Origin: Chrysemys picta bellii
Lineage: Eukaryota; Chordata; Testudines; Emydidae
DNA: 64,000 bases
Reading direction: 5' to 3'
Assembly: GCF_011386835.1 (NCBI RefSeq)
Contig: NC_088795.1
Span: 115,461,434-115,525,433, forward strand
Shown here one piece after another: positions 49,105 through 60,385 of the stretch; the first letter of the stretch is position 1, and every line of letters begins with the position of its first letter. The notes beneath the pieces are model-generated. The model worked only from the letters and a program-made list of their open reading frames with translations. It was not told where the DNA came from and did no database searches. The translations under genes and the position numbers were made by a program.

Positions 49105-49882
49105 CACTAGGGTCCTACCAAATTCATGGCTGTGAAAAAAACTCCACAAACCGTGAAATCAGACCTCCGCCATGAAATCTAGTTATTGGAGGGGTGAGGG
49201 TGCGGGTGCCCCAGCCAGGAGCTCCTATTGTTCAAGGGGTTCCAGCTGCTATTCCATAGGGCTGGGGAGGAGCGAGACTTCCTCTTCCTCTGCACGACCG
49301 CTCTCGGGGGGAGATCAGATCCTCCTCCAGGTACCTCCCCCGACTGCAGGAAGCTTTGCACCTGTGCTGCTTTCAGAAGCCAACTCTAAAGGCAGCAGCC
49401 ATGGAGCTTCCTGCATCCAGGCGAGATTCCCAGAGGTGGAGGTGGGTCTGATATCCCATGCTGCTGGGAATGCCCCCCGCCAGCAGCTCCTAGTTGCTAG
49501 TCCTGGCTGGGCTGGGGAGGTAATGGACTTCCTCTTTCCCTGCATGGCCACTCTTGAGGGAAGATCAGACCCACCTCTGGATACCTCCCCAGGCTGCAGG
49601 GATCTCCGTGGCTGCTGCCAGCTCTGAAGGCTCCATGCCGTATGGAGGAGATCAGACCCACCTCCACCTCTGGGAATCGACCCAAGCTGCAGGAAGCAGG
49701 ACTGAACCCGCTCCATCCCCACCCACCACTCTGTTCTCTGGCCTCTCCAAGACCCTCCCTGAGCTGCCAAACAGCTGTTTGGCGGCATGGCCGAACAGCT
49801 GTAGCTGGTGGGTGCTGAGCACCCATTATTTTTTTCCATAAGTGCCCCAGCCCCTGCGCATCCACGGAGTTGACATCTATGG
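49105..49882. mobile_element. Composite DNA-transposon relics
   Basis: The left part (49105-49185) begins TAGGGTCCTACCAAATTCAT and has GTGAAATC words in both orientations, typical of a common turtle palindromic repeat. The right part (49760-49882) has GAGCTGCCAAACAGCTGTTT and ends GGAGTTGACATCTATGG. That matches the right half of the hAT-type element at 25224-25601. The GC-rich middle carries a 250-bp-spaced internal duplication. Limits between the parts are uncertain. Overlapping frames up to 174 codons are incidental. Confidence 0.5.
49259..49602 (+). repeat. Direct duplication with 250-bp spacing
   Basis: Segments 49259-49352 and 49509-49602 align at a constant offset of 250 bp. A hand count over the 90 bp starting GCTGGGGAGG gives about 70 identities. 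A further related piece (GGAGATCAGACCCACCTCC) follows at 49645. This looks like an old internal tandem duplication in a GC-rich repeat. Confidence 0.7.
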
Positions 49883-49894
49883 ACTTGTTAGAAG

Positions 49895-50712
49895 CTTATG
49901 GAAAACAGTACTGGGGTGTCTTCATGATAACAAAATGGCAGAGACCTGGGATATGAAAATATACTGAACTGGATATCAAACTAATTTTTTGGCTGAGCAT
50001 GGCTGCGGATGTTAAGGACTTGGTACTTTCCTGCCTTACTTGTCAAAAGAAAATAAAGTGCCAGCAAGGAGAGGTAGAACTCCTTTAGGGGAAATGCCCC
50101 AACCTAGTGAGCCCTGGGAGTTCATACAGATTGACTTGACAGTCCACTACCAGAAACAGTAGCTGGAAATCAGTAGTTGTTGGCAGCGTGTGATGCCTTC
50201 CCAAAGTATATGGTGGCACAGCCACTGAAGGATAAAAGGACTGAGACAGTGACAGCTGCATTGATGAAACATGCAGTGTTGAAGTTCTTCCCACCACACT
50301 TAATCTGCAGTGATTAGGGGAAGGAATTTCAATCACTGTTATTACATCAGATTTGTCGACAATTCCAGATAACCAAGGAGAGGCCCAGTGTCACCCAACC
50401 TGCAAGTAATGGGGGGAATGGAAAGCCAAGTTTAGAGTCTTAGTCCGTGAAGACAAATGAGATTGGGATATGAAGACACCTTTTGTCATCTTTGTATATA
50501 ACACCAGCCTGCACTCAGCTGTCCATTACTCTCCATATGAGATTATTTTTGGACGCTGCAAACACTTCCCTGTGACTTGATGTTGAGGCAGCAAAAAGTG
50601 GCAAGGCCCCTGCACCTACTCAGGTGAAAGAACAGCATTCCAGGAGGTGGAGGAACAGATGATCCTGAAGCAAGTATGCCCTGCACAAGATGCCAGGAAG
50701 AAGGAGAATTAT
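49895..50712 (+). pseudogene. Ty3/Gypsy-type pol (integrase) remnant
   Basis: Parts of a retroelement integrase can be followed across frames. First comes the zinc-finger end MAADVKDLVLSCLTCQKK (about 50001-50055), then PWEFIQIDLT with a core Asp (about 50110-50140), and CSD.GKEF with the second Asp (about 50310-50330). ITKERPSV..PASNGGNGK follows where the Glu-bearing segment lies. The last piece is VYNTSLHSAVHYSPYE (about 50495-50545). An in-frame stop replaces the residue after the second Asp, and several frameshifts separate the pieces, so it is dead. The order and motifs are those of Ty3/Gypsy. It sits directly upstream of a purine tract and the LTR, as a pol 3' end should. Confidence 0.8.
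50694..50708 (+). promoter_or_regulatory. Polypurine tract of the Gypsy-type element
   Basis: The run AGGAAGAAGGAGAA lies just upstream of the LTR start. This is the usual position of the plus-strand primer of reverse transcription and supports the + orientation of the pol remnant and LTR. Confidence 0.6.
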
Positions 50713-50716
50713 ATGT

Positions 50717-51014
50717 TGTGATGAATTGGGAATGTCTGTACAATTTATTAATTTGGCGTGAGATTATGAATCCTATATGTTTGTGTCAGGCTGCAAACTC
50801 CATTTTGAATGTGCAGCCTTTTGCCTTATTTATAGTCTGTTTTCCTCCATACTGGGTTGAAAATTACAAAGGCCGGTGGCAAAAGAATAATAGAAGGTAG
50901 TTGATTTTTAAGTACCCAATCATTATATACAAAAGACTGGTCTCTCCCAGAAGAACTGGTTTAGCAGAAGGGAAGTCACCTTGACAACAAAGTCACCTGA
51001 CAGATGTGTGTACT
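50717..51014 (+). mobile_element. Gypsy-type 3' LTR, left part (split by insertion)
   Basis: Begins TGTGATGAATTGGGAATG, close to the start of a common turtle Gypsy LTR. It runs to the GTACT duplication at 51010-51014, where a younger element is inserted. The LTR resumes at 54743. Confidence 0.65.
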
Positions 51015-52205
51015 TGTGACGGGTTGGATCACAGAAACCCCCTTGGGGCTGCCACCCGATGTGCAAAGACTACCCCTGCTTCTGTTTTCCCTGCCAGCTC
51101 AGGACTCCAGCACCCTGTCTTGCTGAGCCAGACACTCCTGTTTGGCTCCACACACAGATCCAGGGTCTGAATCTCCTGTCCCAAAGCTGCAGGTTACCTA
51201 AAAACAGCTCACAGAAGTGCGCTTGTCTTTAGCACTCAGATGCTCAACTCCCAATGGAGTCTAAACCCAAATAAATCCGTTTTACCCTGTATAAAGCTTA
51301 TGCAGGGCAAACTCATAAATTGTTCGCCCTCTATAACACTGATAGAGAGATAAGCACAGTTGTTTGCTTCCCCAGATATTAATACATACTCTGAGTAAAT
51401 TACTAAATAAAAAGTGATTTTATTAAATACAGACAGTAGGATTTAAGTGGTTCAAAGTAGTAACAGACAGAACAAAGTAAGTCACCAAGCAAAATAAAAT
51501 AAAATGCGCAGATCTATGCCTAATCAAACTGAATACAGATAATTTCCTCACCAGTTCCAGAGTGCTCCCTTTTACAGGCTAAGCTCCTTTTAGCCTGGGT
51601 CCAGCAATCACTCACACCCCCTGTAGTTACTGTCCTTTGTTTTAGTCTCCTTCAAGTATCCTGGGGGGGGTGGAGAGGCTCCTTCTTTAGCCAGCTGAAG
51701 ACAAAATGGAGGGGTCTCCCACAGGTTTAAGTAGACTCTCTCTTGTGGGTGGAGACCTCCCTCCTATGCAAAGCCCAGCTCCAAGATGGAGTTTTGGAGT
51801 CACCTGGGCAAGTCACATGCCCCTGCATGACTCGGTCTTTGCATTGTCCACATGGCATCTTGCATGTCTCCAGGAAGACTTCTCATGTGGATTGGAGCAT
51901 TCCAAGATGCATTGTTCCCTAAGTGTCTCCTGATCAGGTACTTAACCTGGCAAATTCCTTCCTAAAGAAGCTGACCACATGCCTCACAAAGCTTACTTAG
52001 AAATCAGGCAAGCATACAGCCCATATTCTTAAGCTCGAGTAGAAAATGATATATACGTACAAATAGGATGAATAGATATAGTAGATCACAACCCTTACGG
52101 AGATATGTTACATGGCATAGGCAGCACAAAACATATTCCAGTTATGTCATACATACATTTATAAGCACCCCCTCCCCATAAAGCCTTATGGGGTACACTG
52201 TCACA
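51015..52205 (-). repeat. 3' LTR (complete) of the young element
   Basis: On the minus strand it begins TGTGACAGTGTACCCCATAA and ends CCAACCCGTCACA. AATAAA lies within TTTAATAAAATCAC about 780 bp in, as expected for the polyadenylation signal near the U3/R to R/U5 region. Length 1191 bp. A 75-codon frame inside is shared with the other LTR and is incidental. Confidence 0.92.
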
Positions 52206-52244
52206 CCCTCCCCCTGAACTTACTGCCAGAGACTTGGACACTGT

Positions 52245-53733
52245 TCATGGCGGAGGCAGTACCTGTAAAATTTCTGTTTGTTTCTGGTCACACTTCCTTT
52301 CAGCACCTTGAAACCATATGATGTCACTCCTGGGGGTTCTAGCCCGTTTTGGGGTCCCTGGTCCCCAGATGCTTGCAAACAGGTAGGGATGTAGTATTGC
52401 TAACAGAATGCAGGCAGCAATACTCATTAACGTGGAGGTATCTTGGCATTTAGCCACCAATGCCATGAGGCGGTGTGCCTCAGTTTCCCCTTCTACACAG
52501 CAGCATAGGCCTGTTATGCTTTTGCTGCTTTTTACAGGTATGGGCGGTAAAGTAACATGCTGGTGGGGCTGTCCTGTCACCATCCCCAGCATGTATAACA
52601 GCTTATTCCACAAATCAAATATGTTCCACATCTTTAAAGTGTTTACCACTAGTGTGAATTCTTTTGTTTTATCCCATAGGTGAATTAGCAAAAGACACAA
52701 GGTTAACAGCAAATCTACAGTGGACAGGCTTCGTTCACTCAATTTGACTTGTTTAGCATCCATTGCGTTTTCCCAGTTCTCTGTGCCCTCTGGTAGACCC
52801 TCTGATGCAGATTCCTCTGCCTCTTTGGGGAAGACTTCTAGTTCGGGCATGTGCTTGGGTCTTTGGCCAGGAAAGGGTGTATTACAACCATACTTGTCCT
52901 CGGCCCCTCCCTCTGGAGTTTCTCTGGGCTGGGCCCCACTCCCTTGTGAAGTTCCTCCCATGAAGAGATTTCCCCCCCCCTGTCTTGGAGAGAGAGTTTT
53001 ATCTCTTGCAAGTGTAGCAAGAACAGCAGCTTTCCCTGGGGTGCTCTGGACCCCTTTGGGCACCCCACTTTCTGTTTCCAATGGGTCAGCTGGATAGACC
53101 CCCTCATCCTGGAGGCCTGACCCCCAGGTTTCCCTTAAAACCTGATCCACAGGAGAGGAGGCTGGCATTTCGAATGCAGACTTTTCACCCTCCTCCTGGG
53201 AAAGCCCCTCCCCACAAAAGGTGGGTGGACTCTCTGGCCCCCCCTGACCTTCCATCTGGGCTTCCCTCTTTGATCTCCCCTCTGGGTCCGACACTCTTGT
53301 GTCCCCTGAAAGGGAAGGTGATCCTGCCCCAGCTGTGGACTCACAGCTACCAGCTACGACAGACCTCTCGCTGGCCAGCAAAATCCCTCCCCTTCCACTC
53401 GGGTTGGGCTGGCACTCAGCTATAGAGACCTTGGGGCCTGTTCCCACCACAGCGGTCCCCAGGACCCCAACTTCCACCTTTGGGACACACGCCTCTGTGC
53501 ACCCCAGGGCAGGCCCAGCCCCCTGCTGACCTGCAACTTCCTGGCAGTCAGCAGCTGTGGTGGCCTCCTTGCTACAAGGTGGTACATCCCCCTCCCCAGG
53601 GGAGATGATTACGGGACAGGAGCTGGCTTCATCCAGCTCCTCCCTCTGGAACTTCCCTTGAGCCCCAGGGCTACAGGGACTGGCCACAACCAGCCCTGCC
53701 CCCGAAGCTGCATCCTTTACTGCTGCAGAGGAA
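52245..53733 (-). CDS. 3'-terminal reading frame of the young LTR element (truncated)
   Basis: An uninterrupted minus-strand frame of about 480 codons ends 39 bp before the purine tract, so it is the last reading frame of the element, where env or a pol C-terminus would lie. It has no ATG at its 5' end. The reported start is GTG, and the frame runs back into the truncated LTR, consistent with loss of its N-terminal part. The first 310 residues are rich in Gly, Ser, Pro and Glu. Hydrophobic segments lie at about 324-338 (LLLTLCLLLIHLW) and 421-441 (AACILLAILHPYLFASIW), with CCC near 394. No protease, RT, RNase H, integrase or recognised fusion motif is visible. Function unknown. Confidence 0.6.
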
Positions 53734-54742
53734 CCTAAAAACAGCTCACAGAAGTGCGCTTGTCTTTAGCACTCAGATGCTCAACTCCCAATGGAGTCTA
53801 AACCCAAATAAATCCGTTTTACCCTGTATAAAGCTTATGCAGGGCAAACTCATAAATTGTTCGCCCTCTATAACACTGATAGAGAGATATGCACAGTTGT
53901 TTGCTTCCCCAGATATTAATACATACTCTGAGTAAATTACTAAATAAAAAGTGATTTTATTAAATACAGACAGTAGGATTTAAGTGGTTCAAAGTAGTAA
54001 CAGACAGAACAAAGTAAGTCACCAAGCAAAATAAAATAAAATGCGCAGATCTATGCTTAATCAAACTGAATACAGATAATTTCCTCACCAGTTCCAGAGT
54101 GCTCCCTTTTACAGGCTAAGCTCCTTTTAGCCTGGGTCCAGCAATCACTCACACCCCCTGTAGTTACTGTCCTTTGTTTTAGTCTCCTTCAAGTATCCTG
54201 GGGGGGGTGGAGAGGCTCCTTCTTTAGCCAGCTGAAGACAAAATGGAGGGGTCTCCCACAGGTTTAAGTAGACTCTCTCTTGTGGGTGGAGACCTCCCTC
54301 CTATGCAAAGCCCAGCTCCAAGATGGAGTTTTGGAGTCACCTGGGCAAGTCACATGCCCCTGCATGACTCGGTCTTTGCATTGTCCACATGGCATCTTGC
54401 ATGTCTCCAGGAAGACTTCTCATGTGGATTGGAGCATTCCAAGATGCATTGTTCCCTAAGTGTCTCCTGATCAGGTACTTAACCTAGCAAATTCCTTCCT
54501 AAAGAAGCTGACCACATGCCTCACAAAGCTTACTTAGAAATCAGGCAAGCATACAGCCCATATTCTTAAGCTCGAGTAGAAAATGATATATACGTACAAA
54601 TAGGATGAATAGATATAGTAGATCACAACCCTTACGGAGATATGTTACATGGCATAGGCAGCACAAAACATATTCCAGTTATGTCATACATACATTTATA
54701 AGCACCCCTTCCCCATAAAGCCTTATGGGGTACACTGTCACA
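53733..54742 (-). repeat. 5' LTR (truncated) of the young element
   Basis: Aligns without gaps to 51196-52205 at a constant offset of 2537 bp. It differs at four noted sites: an A/T (in GAGAGATAAGC), a C/T (in CTATGCCTAA), a G/A (in ACCTGGCAAA) and a C/T (in CACCCCCTCC). It is missing the end equivalent to 51015-51195, which would be its U5 side. A GCTGCAG word lies near both deletion edges (51186 and 53722). Confidence 0.9.
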
Positions 54743-55442
54743 GTACTCATGTGGGGAAGATGGTAAAGGTGTCACCTGACCCAGGGCATTGAAGGTTTTA
54801 AAAAGTCAAAGGCTGGTCTGTTCATGGGCCATTTTCTGCAGTCTGTGAAGGAGAGCCATTTTGCACCAGACTAAGATGAGGGAGGCTGCTGCAGGGGCAG
54901 AGTAGGCAAGGGGGCATTGCTTGCCTGACAGATCACAGATGATCCCCCAAGGAAAGGGTGAGCTAGTGAAGGACACTGTATTTAGGATGTTTTATTGTTT
55001 TATGCAATCTGTACTCTCCTGCACTTTACATGATTAAGTATAAAAGAGTGTAAATGTGTTTGTTTGGGCAAAGTATGTGTGATTGCTTCACAACAACTGC
55101 TTACCCCTGAGAAAGTTAAATTGTAACCAGAAGCTTCACACCCCTAGGGTGGAGCTCTGGGAAAGGAGTGTGTCTAAGTACCAGGGAGTCTGAAGGGTCG
55201 GCTCTGTGCCCAGAGGGGTTGGATAGTGGGTTCCAAAACTCGGGGAGATGGGGGGACACCCAGATGGAAGGTCTATGCCCTAAATCTGCCTAGGGGCCCT
55301 TGAGATTGGGGCAATGGCTGGAATCTGTTCGGGTTGTAGGAGTTTGAAACACCCAAGGGATACAAAGCATCTGAGGCTTGGATTCCCCTCACTTCAGTCC
55401 CAGCGGGTAGACGGAAGGAGGTGCTCACTAGGATCTGTGACA
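54743..55442 (+). mobile_element. Gypsy-type 3' LTR, right part
   Basis: Resumes the split LTR after the insertion and ends GGATCTGTGACA at 55442, giving TG...CA ends and a total LTR of roughly 1 kb. Contains TATAAAAGAG at about 55040. Sequence beyond 55442 to about 56190 ends with an AATAAATCTCTGTGATTC-type polyadenylation context (near 56170) and may be another retroelement tail. Confidence 0.6.
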
Positions 55443-56514
55443 TGTGCCCATCCAAGAAGGAGAAAAGGTGTGTCTACACAACTGGAAAAAGCAGCCTGGA
55501 AAAATCCCAAACTTATTCCTTTTGGGAAGGGAACCTTACATGGTAATTAAAGTACTAAACAACTTATCCTTGCTGACACAAACCAAGAGCTTGCCCATTT
55601 GTATTGCATTGAGAACTGGTGCACAAATTCATTGAAAGATAGAGGAAGGCAAATGCCAAGGATACTAAACCACCATCCCAGAGGGGTGCAGAGAGGATTT
55701 GGAGATACTCTAGCAAAGTTCCTGTAGCTTGTAATGTGATGCCAGTTTGGAAGAGGAATTGCCGGTGTGTCCTTAGGACCTCAGCATACTGAAGTCTTCA
55801 ACTTCCAGTCTGTTCAAAATGGATAGACCTAATCTGGAAGACATGAACCATTCATTACTGATAATCTAGAACCATCTAGAAGCATTGTCTTCATGGAGGA
55901 ATAGAAGACTCAACCAGGCAGACCAACATGTAAACCTGTGTGGATGGCATCCTATCTGGATTTCTAGTAGTTACTCTTTTATATTCTTATCTAAGTGGTG
56001 GGGAAGGGTGGTAAGGACCAACCCAGACCTCACCTCTATCAATAGATGGTACTGCAGCTTTATATTAGTGTTAAGTTGTTGTATGTTATGTGGTTGGATC
56101 TGACCTGGGAGGTTCACTAGGAAGTTCAGTCCTGACTGTGTGTGTGTTGGAGTTGTTACATGTAGTGTTTCAATAAATCTCTGTGATTCTACAGCATGTA
56201 TTACAATACAGCTGTAGTGATAGATGGATGGAATAAAGTTGGCATTCTACAATACATTAATTTTGTTACATTTATATATGATCTCCTGCCAGTAAATAAA
56301 ATAAACATTTTATCTAACCTTTTGTTATGGCTTTCATTTATCCTATTCCAGCTTGCTTTTCACATCTCTTCACCCAATCTCATTTATTACAATTTTTCTT
56401 TGTATTGCTTGTCTTTCTCCAGAATTCCTGTAGGAATCCAACCCTCTTGTCTTCTCTTTCTTTCTTCCATGCACTTTATTATTTCTTATATATTCTGGAC
56501 TCAACTTATAGGAC

Positions 56515-56620
56515 ACCACACTACGAGTCACAAGATCTGGATTCCATTCCCAGTTCTGCCACTCAGTACTTTTGTGACCTTGGGCAAATCAGTTAACATC
56601 TCAGATTATGCTAAATGATG
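56515..56620 (+). repeat. MIR-type SINE
   Basis: Reads CAAGATCTGGATTCCATTCC, CAGTTCTGCCACTCAGTACT and TGACCTTGGGCAAATCAGTT. This is the core and LINE2-like tail of mammal/amniote MIR elements. Old and diverged. Confidence 0.65.
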
Positions 56621-57199
56621 TATATTCAGGATACTTCCCTTCAGTTTACTAGATTTAACATAACTAATTAGCTCATCTTTCAGCATAATTGGGTCAGGAT
56701 TATCAAGGCAATTTAAAAAATAAAGCCATGTCATTATTACATGCTAACATTTGATTCAGAAAAAGTTTACTTTAAGTTCATGATATGTATTAATGTTATA
56801 TTATCTAGCAGACAGACATTCTTTCCCCCAACTCAGTGAGGCAGATCCCCAAGATTGTCATACCTCCAATTGTCACAGTTCAATCTGCTCCAATCATTCC
56901 AGATGTGGACAGCTCCCATTAGGCTCTCAGCCTGCCTAATGCAACTGATTCCTTGCAATAAACCAGTTTTTATTTCTGATTTCCTTGCAACTTATAAACC
57001 AGCATCAACTATATTTTGCTTTCCAATAACGTGAGAGTTCCAGTTAATTCATTTCTCATTCTTCATTTTCAGGCTGGTGTTGAAATGAAACACTAATGCA
57101 GAGTTTTAGGAAGCTGCAGCAATAAAGTCAATATGTACATTAACATTACTGCTAGCAAACTTTAATTTTTAACACAATAGACCAGGTCACCCTCTGGCA

Positions 57200-57335
57200 A
57201 TAGATGTTGAAGGTAGTTGAAGGCTGCTATCAAATCCCCCCTCACTCTTCTGCAGACTAAACAAGCCCAGTTCCCTCAGCCTCCCCTCGTAAGTCATGTG
57301 CCCCAGCCTCCTGATCATTTTGCAATCAAGTTACT
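57200..57335 (-). mobile_element. CR1 LINE fragment, antisense
   Basis: Contains GAAGGCTGCTATCAAATCCC, CCTCACTCTTCTGCAGACTA, and CCCAGTTCCCTCAGCCTCCC, followed by CTGATCATTTTGCAATCAAG. This is a familiar internal part of CR1 3' sequence in turtles and birds. Confidence 0.75.
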
Positions 57336-59750
57336 CTAACTTGAAAATCAACATTCCATTTGGGGTGGCCTTGAATTCCCAATCTTCGAAAAAGATTGCA
57401 ACAGAGGGATGTGGAAGAACAAAAGTTCCTTATTGCTAATTCTTCTGGAAAACAATCCTGCCATACATAACATTTTCAGATGAACAGAAACCAACATTAG
57501 GGATAGGGCAGTTCATTTTTGAAGGAGAATGACATTGGGTTTCACAATATGAATAAAACAAGGGAGTTTCCATGTTAGTTGATTTGGAAGAGTTAGTAGT
57601 AGTTCAGCTTTACAATTATTTTTTTCTTTTCTTTTCATCTGGGTTGGTTATATAAGTTTAGTGACAGGGAGACAATTTACTGTTTGTAAATTGTTACTTT
57701 TCTGGGACTAGTTTAAGGTACTTATTTACTAAATGCATTAGTAGCATGAAAAACAGATTGGATAAGTGTTTTCCATATTTAATATTAAATGGGGCCACTT
57801 GTAACAATGTTTGTTTTGTTGAATGATAACTGGGTGTTTTATTCGAAAACTTACTTCTGAGATGTTGTTAGGAAATAAGATGTTCATGGGTTCTCTGGAT
57901 CAAAGTGGTCTGAATCATTTCCCACATTTGCCCCCTCCTGTACCCCTCCTCCCCTCCCCAATACACACGCAGCATGAACCGCACGTTTGGATCTCCCCTC
58001 CACCATGGCATTGCTTCTCATGCAGACATATGCTGCTCTGACACTCCACAGGGTTCAGAATCCAGGCAGAGAAGTGGAGTAACTGAAGTTATGGGTGTGC
58101 AGAGATAGGGGAGAAGACATAATCTTCATATGATATTCTCCCTCATGCTTAGGTATCTTGCTGAAACAAGATCTCATGCAGTAACTGTTAAAACTGCCTG
58201 ACATTTAATCCTTTCTGAGAAGTTATTTTTAATACTGAAAAATGAGAATGTGTAATCTCAAAAGACAAAGTCTATGGGGCTAGGGAGACAGAGGGCAGCA
58301 AGCCTGGTCAGAGAGATGGTGACAATTCAAAGCTCAGAAGTATCCGAAGGGATACGAGCAGCTAATAACTTGGTAAGTGTCCTATAAAACTAAGCTGGTG
58401 CTCAAGCTGACAATTAATTTTACTATCCGTAGATGACTATTTCAATGCCGTTACTTCATATGTCTGTTTCCTTTAAGCTCCATTTGCTATATTTTATATA
58501 TTATTCATTGGCAGAAATTCAACACATCCTCTCCCAATAAATACATAAATATATACATAAATATAAAACTGGCAACAGCTATAAAGCAATATCAAGATGA
58601 TATATTTGTGCCTGAGTCCAGCCTAGTGACTGGTGTAAAATATATTACAGAGCCTGAACTCTCTGATGGATAGTATCACTAAACCATTGGAACTGAAGTC
58701 TGTGCTTTAGGGAAGACTTGAAGTATTGTAGAATCAGCATAAAAGTTCACTTTCTATACCTCTCACCTTGAAAAAAATTTTTCTAGTTGAGGCCAAAAGT
58801 TGGTTGAACGATGTAGTGTGCTAGGCCTTCACCACGTCACCTCCTTTCTCACTGCTGTCATCCTAGAGTATAAATATAGAAAAGATGGGTTATGCTACAA
58901 AAAATGATCTTTATACGACTAGCTACCCTCTATAACTGTGTTTGAAAGGAGGATTAATACAATTACTTTCCAGCACCTTTCCATACTAATGAAAGTGTTC
59001 TGGCTGAACATGTCCATTACGTGTTGGAAAGGTGGTGATCAAAACAAACTGGAGGGGTGGGGGGAAAACCCCTAAATATAACATGCATGCTGCCCATAGT
59101 AAACTAATGTATTGATTATTAATATAAAATTTATTTTGCAGTAACATTAAGAGGCTGCAATTAGAATAAGAGGCCGATTGCACTAGGTGTAGTTAAACGT
59201 GAAGAACAGCTCCTGCCTCAGAGTTTACAATTAAAGCAATGTTTGCGATTACATTTGGTCTATATGACCCCTAGCCTCCAGGTTTAACATATTGAGAATT
59301 CCCATTAACGTCAAAGGGAGTTCTGTGCATGGAAAGTTTGCAGAATGGGTAGGCACCTGAGTTACTGCAGTTCAATAGATCCAAATAAAATCAAGTGACA
59401 CCCACCAGTTTATTTGTGATTAATTAGTCACACACATTGCCTCTCTCTCGCACACACTTCACCTCAGCAGGATTTGAAAAGTATTAGTTTTTTGTAATTC
59501 AAAATAGCTATTCCATTGCTAATGAGTTTGCTGGCTTCTGGTTGTAAAGTATTCATAAAACAGTGTTTTCTCCCATGTTAGGAAGTAATTGATTATCTGT
59601 GAATATTATTATTTTGATTCTACTCTAATCTATTTAGGTAGCACCCACTGTGCTAAATGCTCTCCACACATATACAAAGATTCAGGGACTACCCCCAAAG
59701 AGGCAAGAACAGACATTGTGGCACACCTCCCGGAAGCCAATCGCAGCACT
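57336..59750. other. No recognisable gene or repeat
   Basis: AT-rich, with a CT-rich patch at 57925-57960 and ATAAATATA repeats near 58540-58565. No exon or transposon supported. Confidence 0.4.
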
Positions 59751-59759
59751 GTAATCAAC

Positions 59760-59962
59760 CAGGGTGTCTACACTGGCACCGCAGCGCTGGACCCCCAGCG
59801 CAGAAAGCTGTACGCCTCTCATCGGGGTGGTTTTTTTTTCACAGCGCTGCAACTGCACAGTTTCTGCGCACTAAGTGGCTTGGCAGTGTGTACACCTTGG
59901 GAGTTACAATGCATAAAGCTGCTTTACTGCGCAGAAACTTGCCAGTGTAGACAGGGCCTTAG
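59760..59962. mobile_element. MITE with GTCTACACTGGCA-type inverted ends
   Basis: The left end CAGGGTGTCTACACTGGCA and the right end TGCCAGTGTAGACAGGGCC are inverted copies (TGTCTACACTGGCA exact). The interior is rich in CAGCGCTG and TGCGCAGAAA words that pair with each other. About 200 bp, non-coding. The word AATCAA lies just outside both ends, but a full duplication is not clear. Confidence 0.7.
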
Positions 59963-60234
59963 AATCAATATGGCCAATATATTAATCACAAATGTCTATC
60001 CAGGAACCATAAATATTAATAATGAAAATGTAACAGTGTTACTGAATATATGAGTATTAGTGAGGTACAGGTTTCTTTTTATAGTCTTTGAAAAGAGATG
60101 TTGATTAATGACTTTCTGAAAGAATTATGAGCAAACACATCTGAATTGTCACTTATTTGACTCCCATAAATCCCAGAGAGGGACTTTTTAGAAATAGCTA
60201 TAAATTAGGATCCCAGTTCATGGCCTCTGTTGAG

Positions 60235-60385
60235 GATGACATTTAAGCATGAACTTAACTTTAAGCATGTGATTAAATCTTTTTGAAATCAGTGGAACTT
60301 AAGCATGTTCTTAAATGCTTTCCTGAATATGGATCAATTTAAGCACATGCTTAAGTGCTTTCCTGAATTGGAGCCTCGTTTAGCT
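60235..60385 (+). repeat. Old repeat with internal 50-bp echo
   Basis: TTAAATGCTTTCCTGAATAT and TTAAGTGCTTTCCTGAATTG occur about 50 bp apart, surrounded by TTAAGCATG/CATGCTTAAG words in both orientations. Typical vocabulary of a common old reptile/bird dispersed repeat. Confidence 0.5.

Larger units (their letters stand above)
51010..54747 (-). mobile_element. Young LTR retroelement, internally deleted, nested in the Gypsy LTR
   Basis: The element is 51015-54742, flanked by the 5-bp duplication GTACT (51010-51014 and 54743-54747). Its outer ends are TGTGACGGG and CTGTCACA. Orientation is minus: the purine tract AGGGGGAGGG (complement of 52206-52215) abuts the 3' LTR at 52205. The complete LTR is 51015-52205. 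The other copy (53733-54742) lacks the matching outermost 181 bp. Primer-binding site, gag, reverse transcriptase and integrase are absent. The two LTR copies differ at 4 sites in about 1010 bp (hand alignment, no indels), so insertion is recent. Confidence 0.92.

Noticed and set aside
49172..49865. Frames of 122-174 codons
   Set aside because: Within composite GC-rich transposon relics; present in several frames and both strands, with no motif.
52408..53529. Plus-strand frames of 66-125 codons over the young element's interior
   Set aside because: Shadows of the minus-strand reading frame.
51706..54470. Two identical 75-codon proteins (51706-51933 and 54243-54470)
   Set aside because: They are the same incidental frame in the two LTR copies, antisense to the element.
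55273..55635. Short frames after the Gypsy LTR as possible exons
   Set aside because: They straddle the LTR end at 55442 and show no recognised motif.
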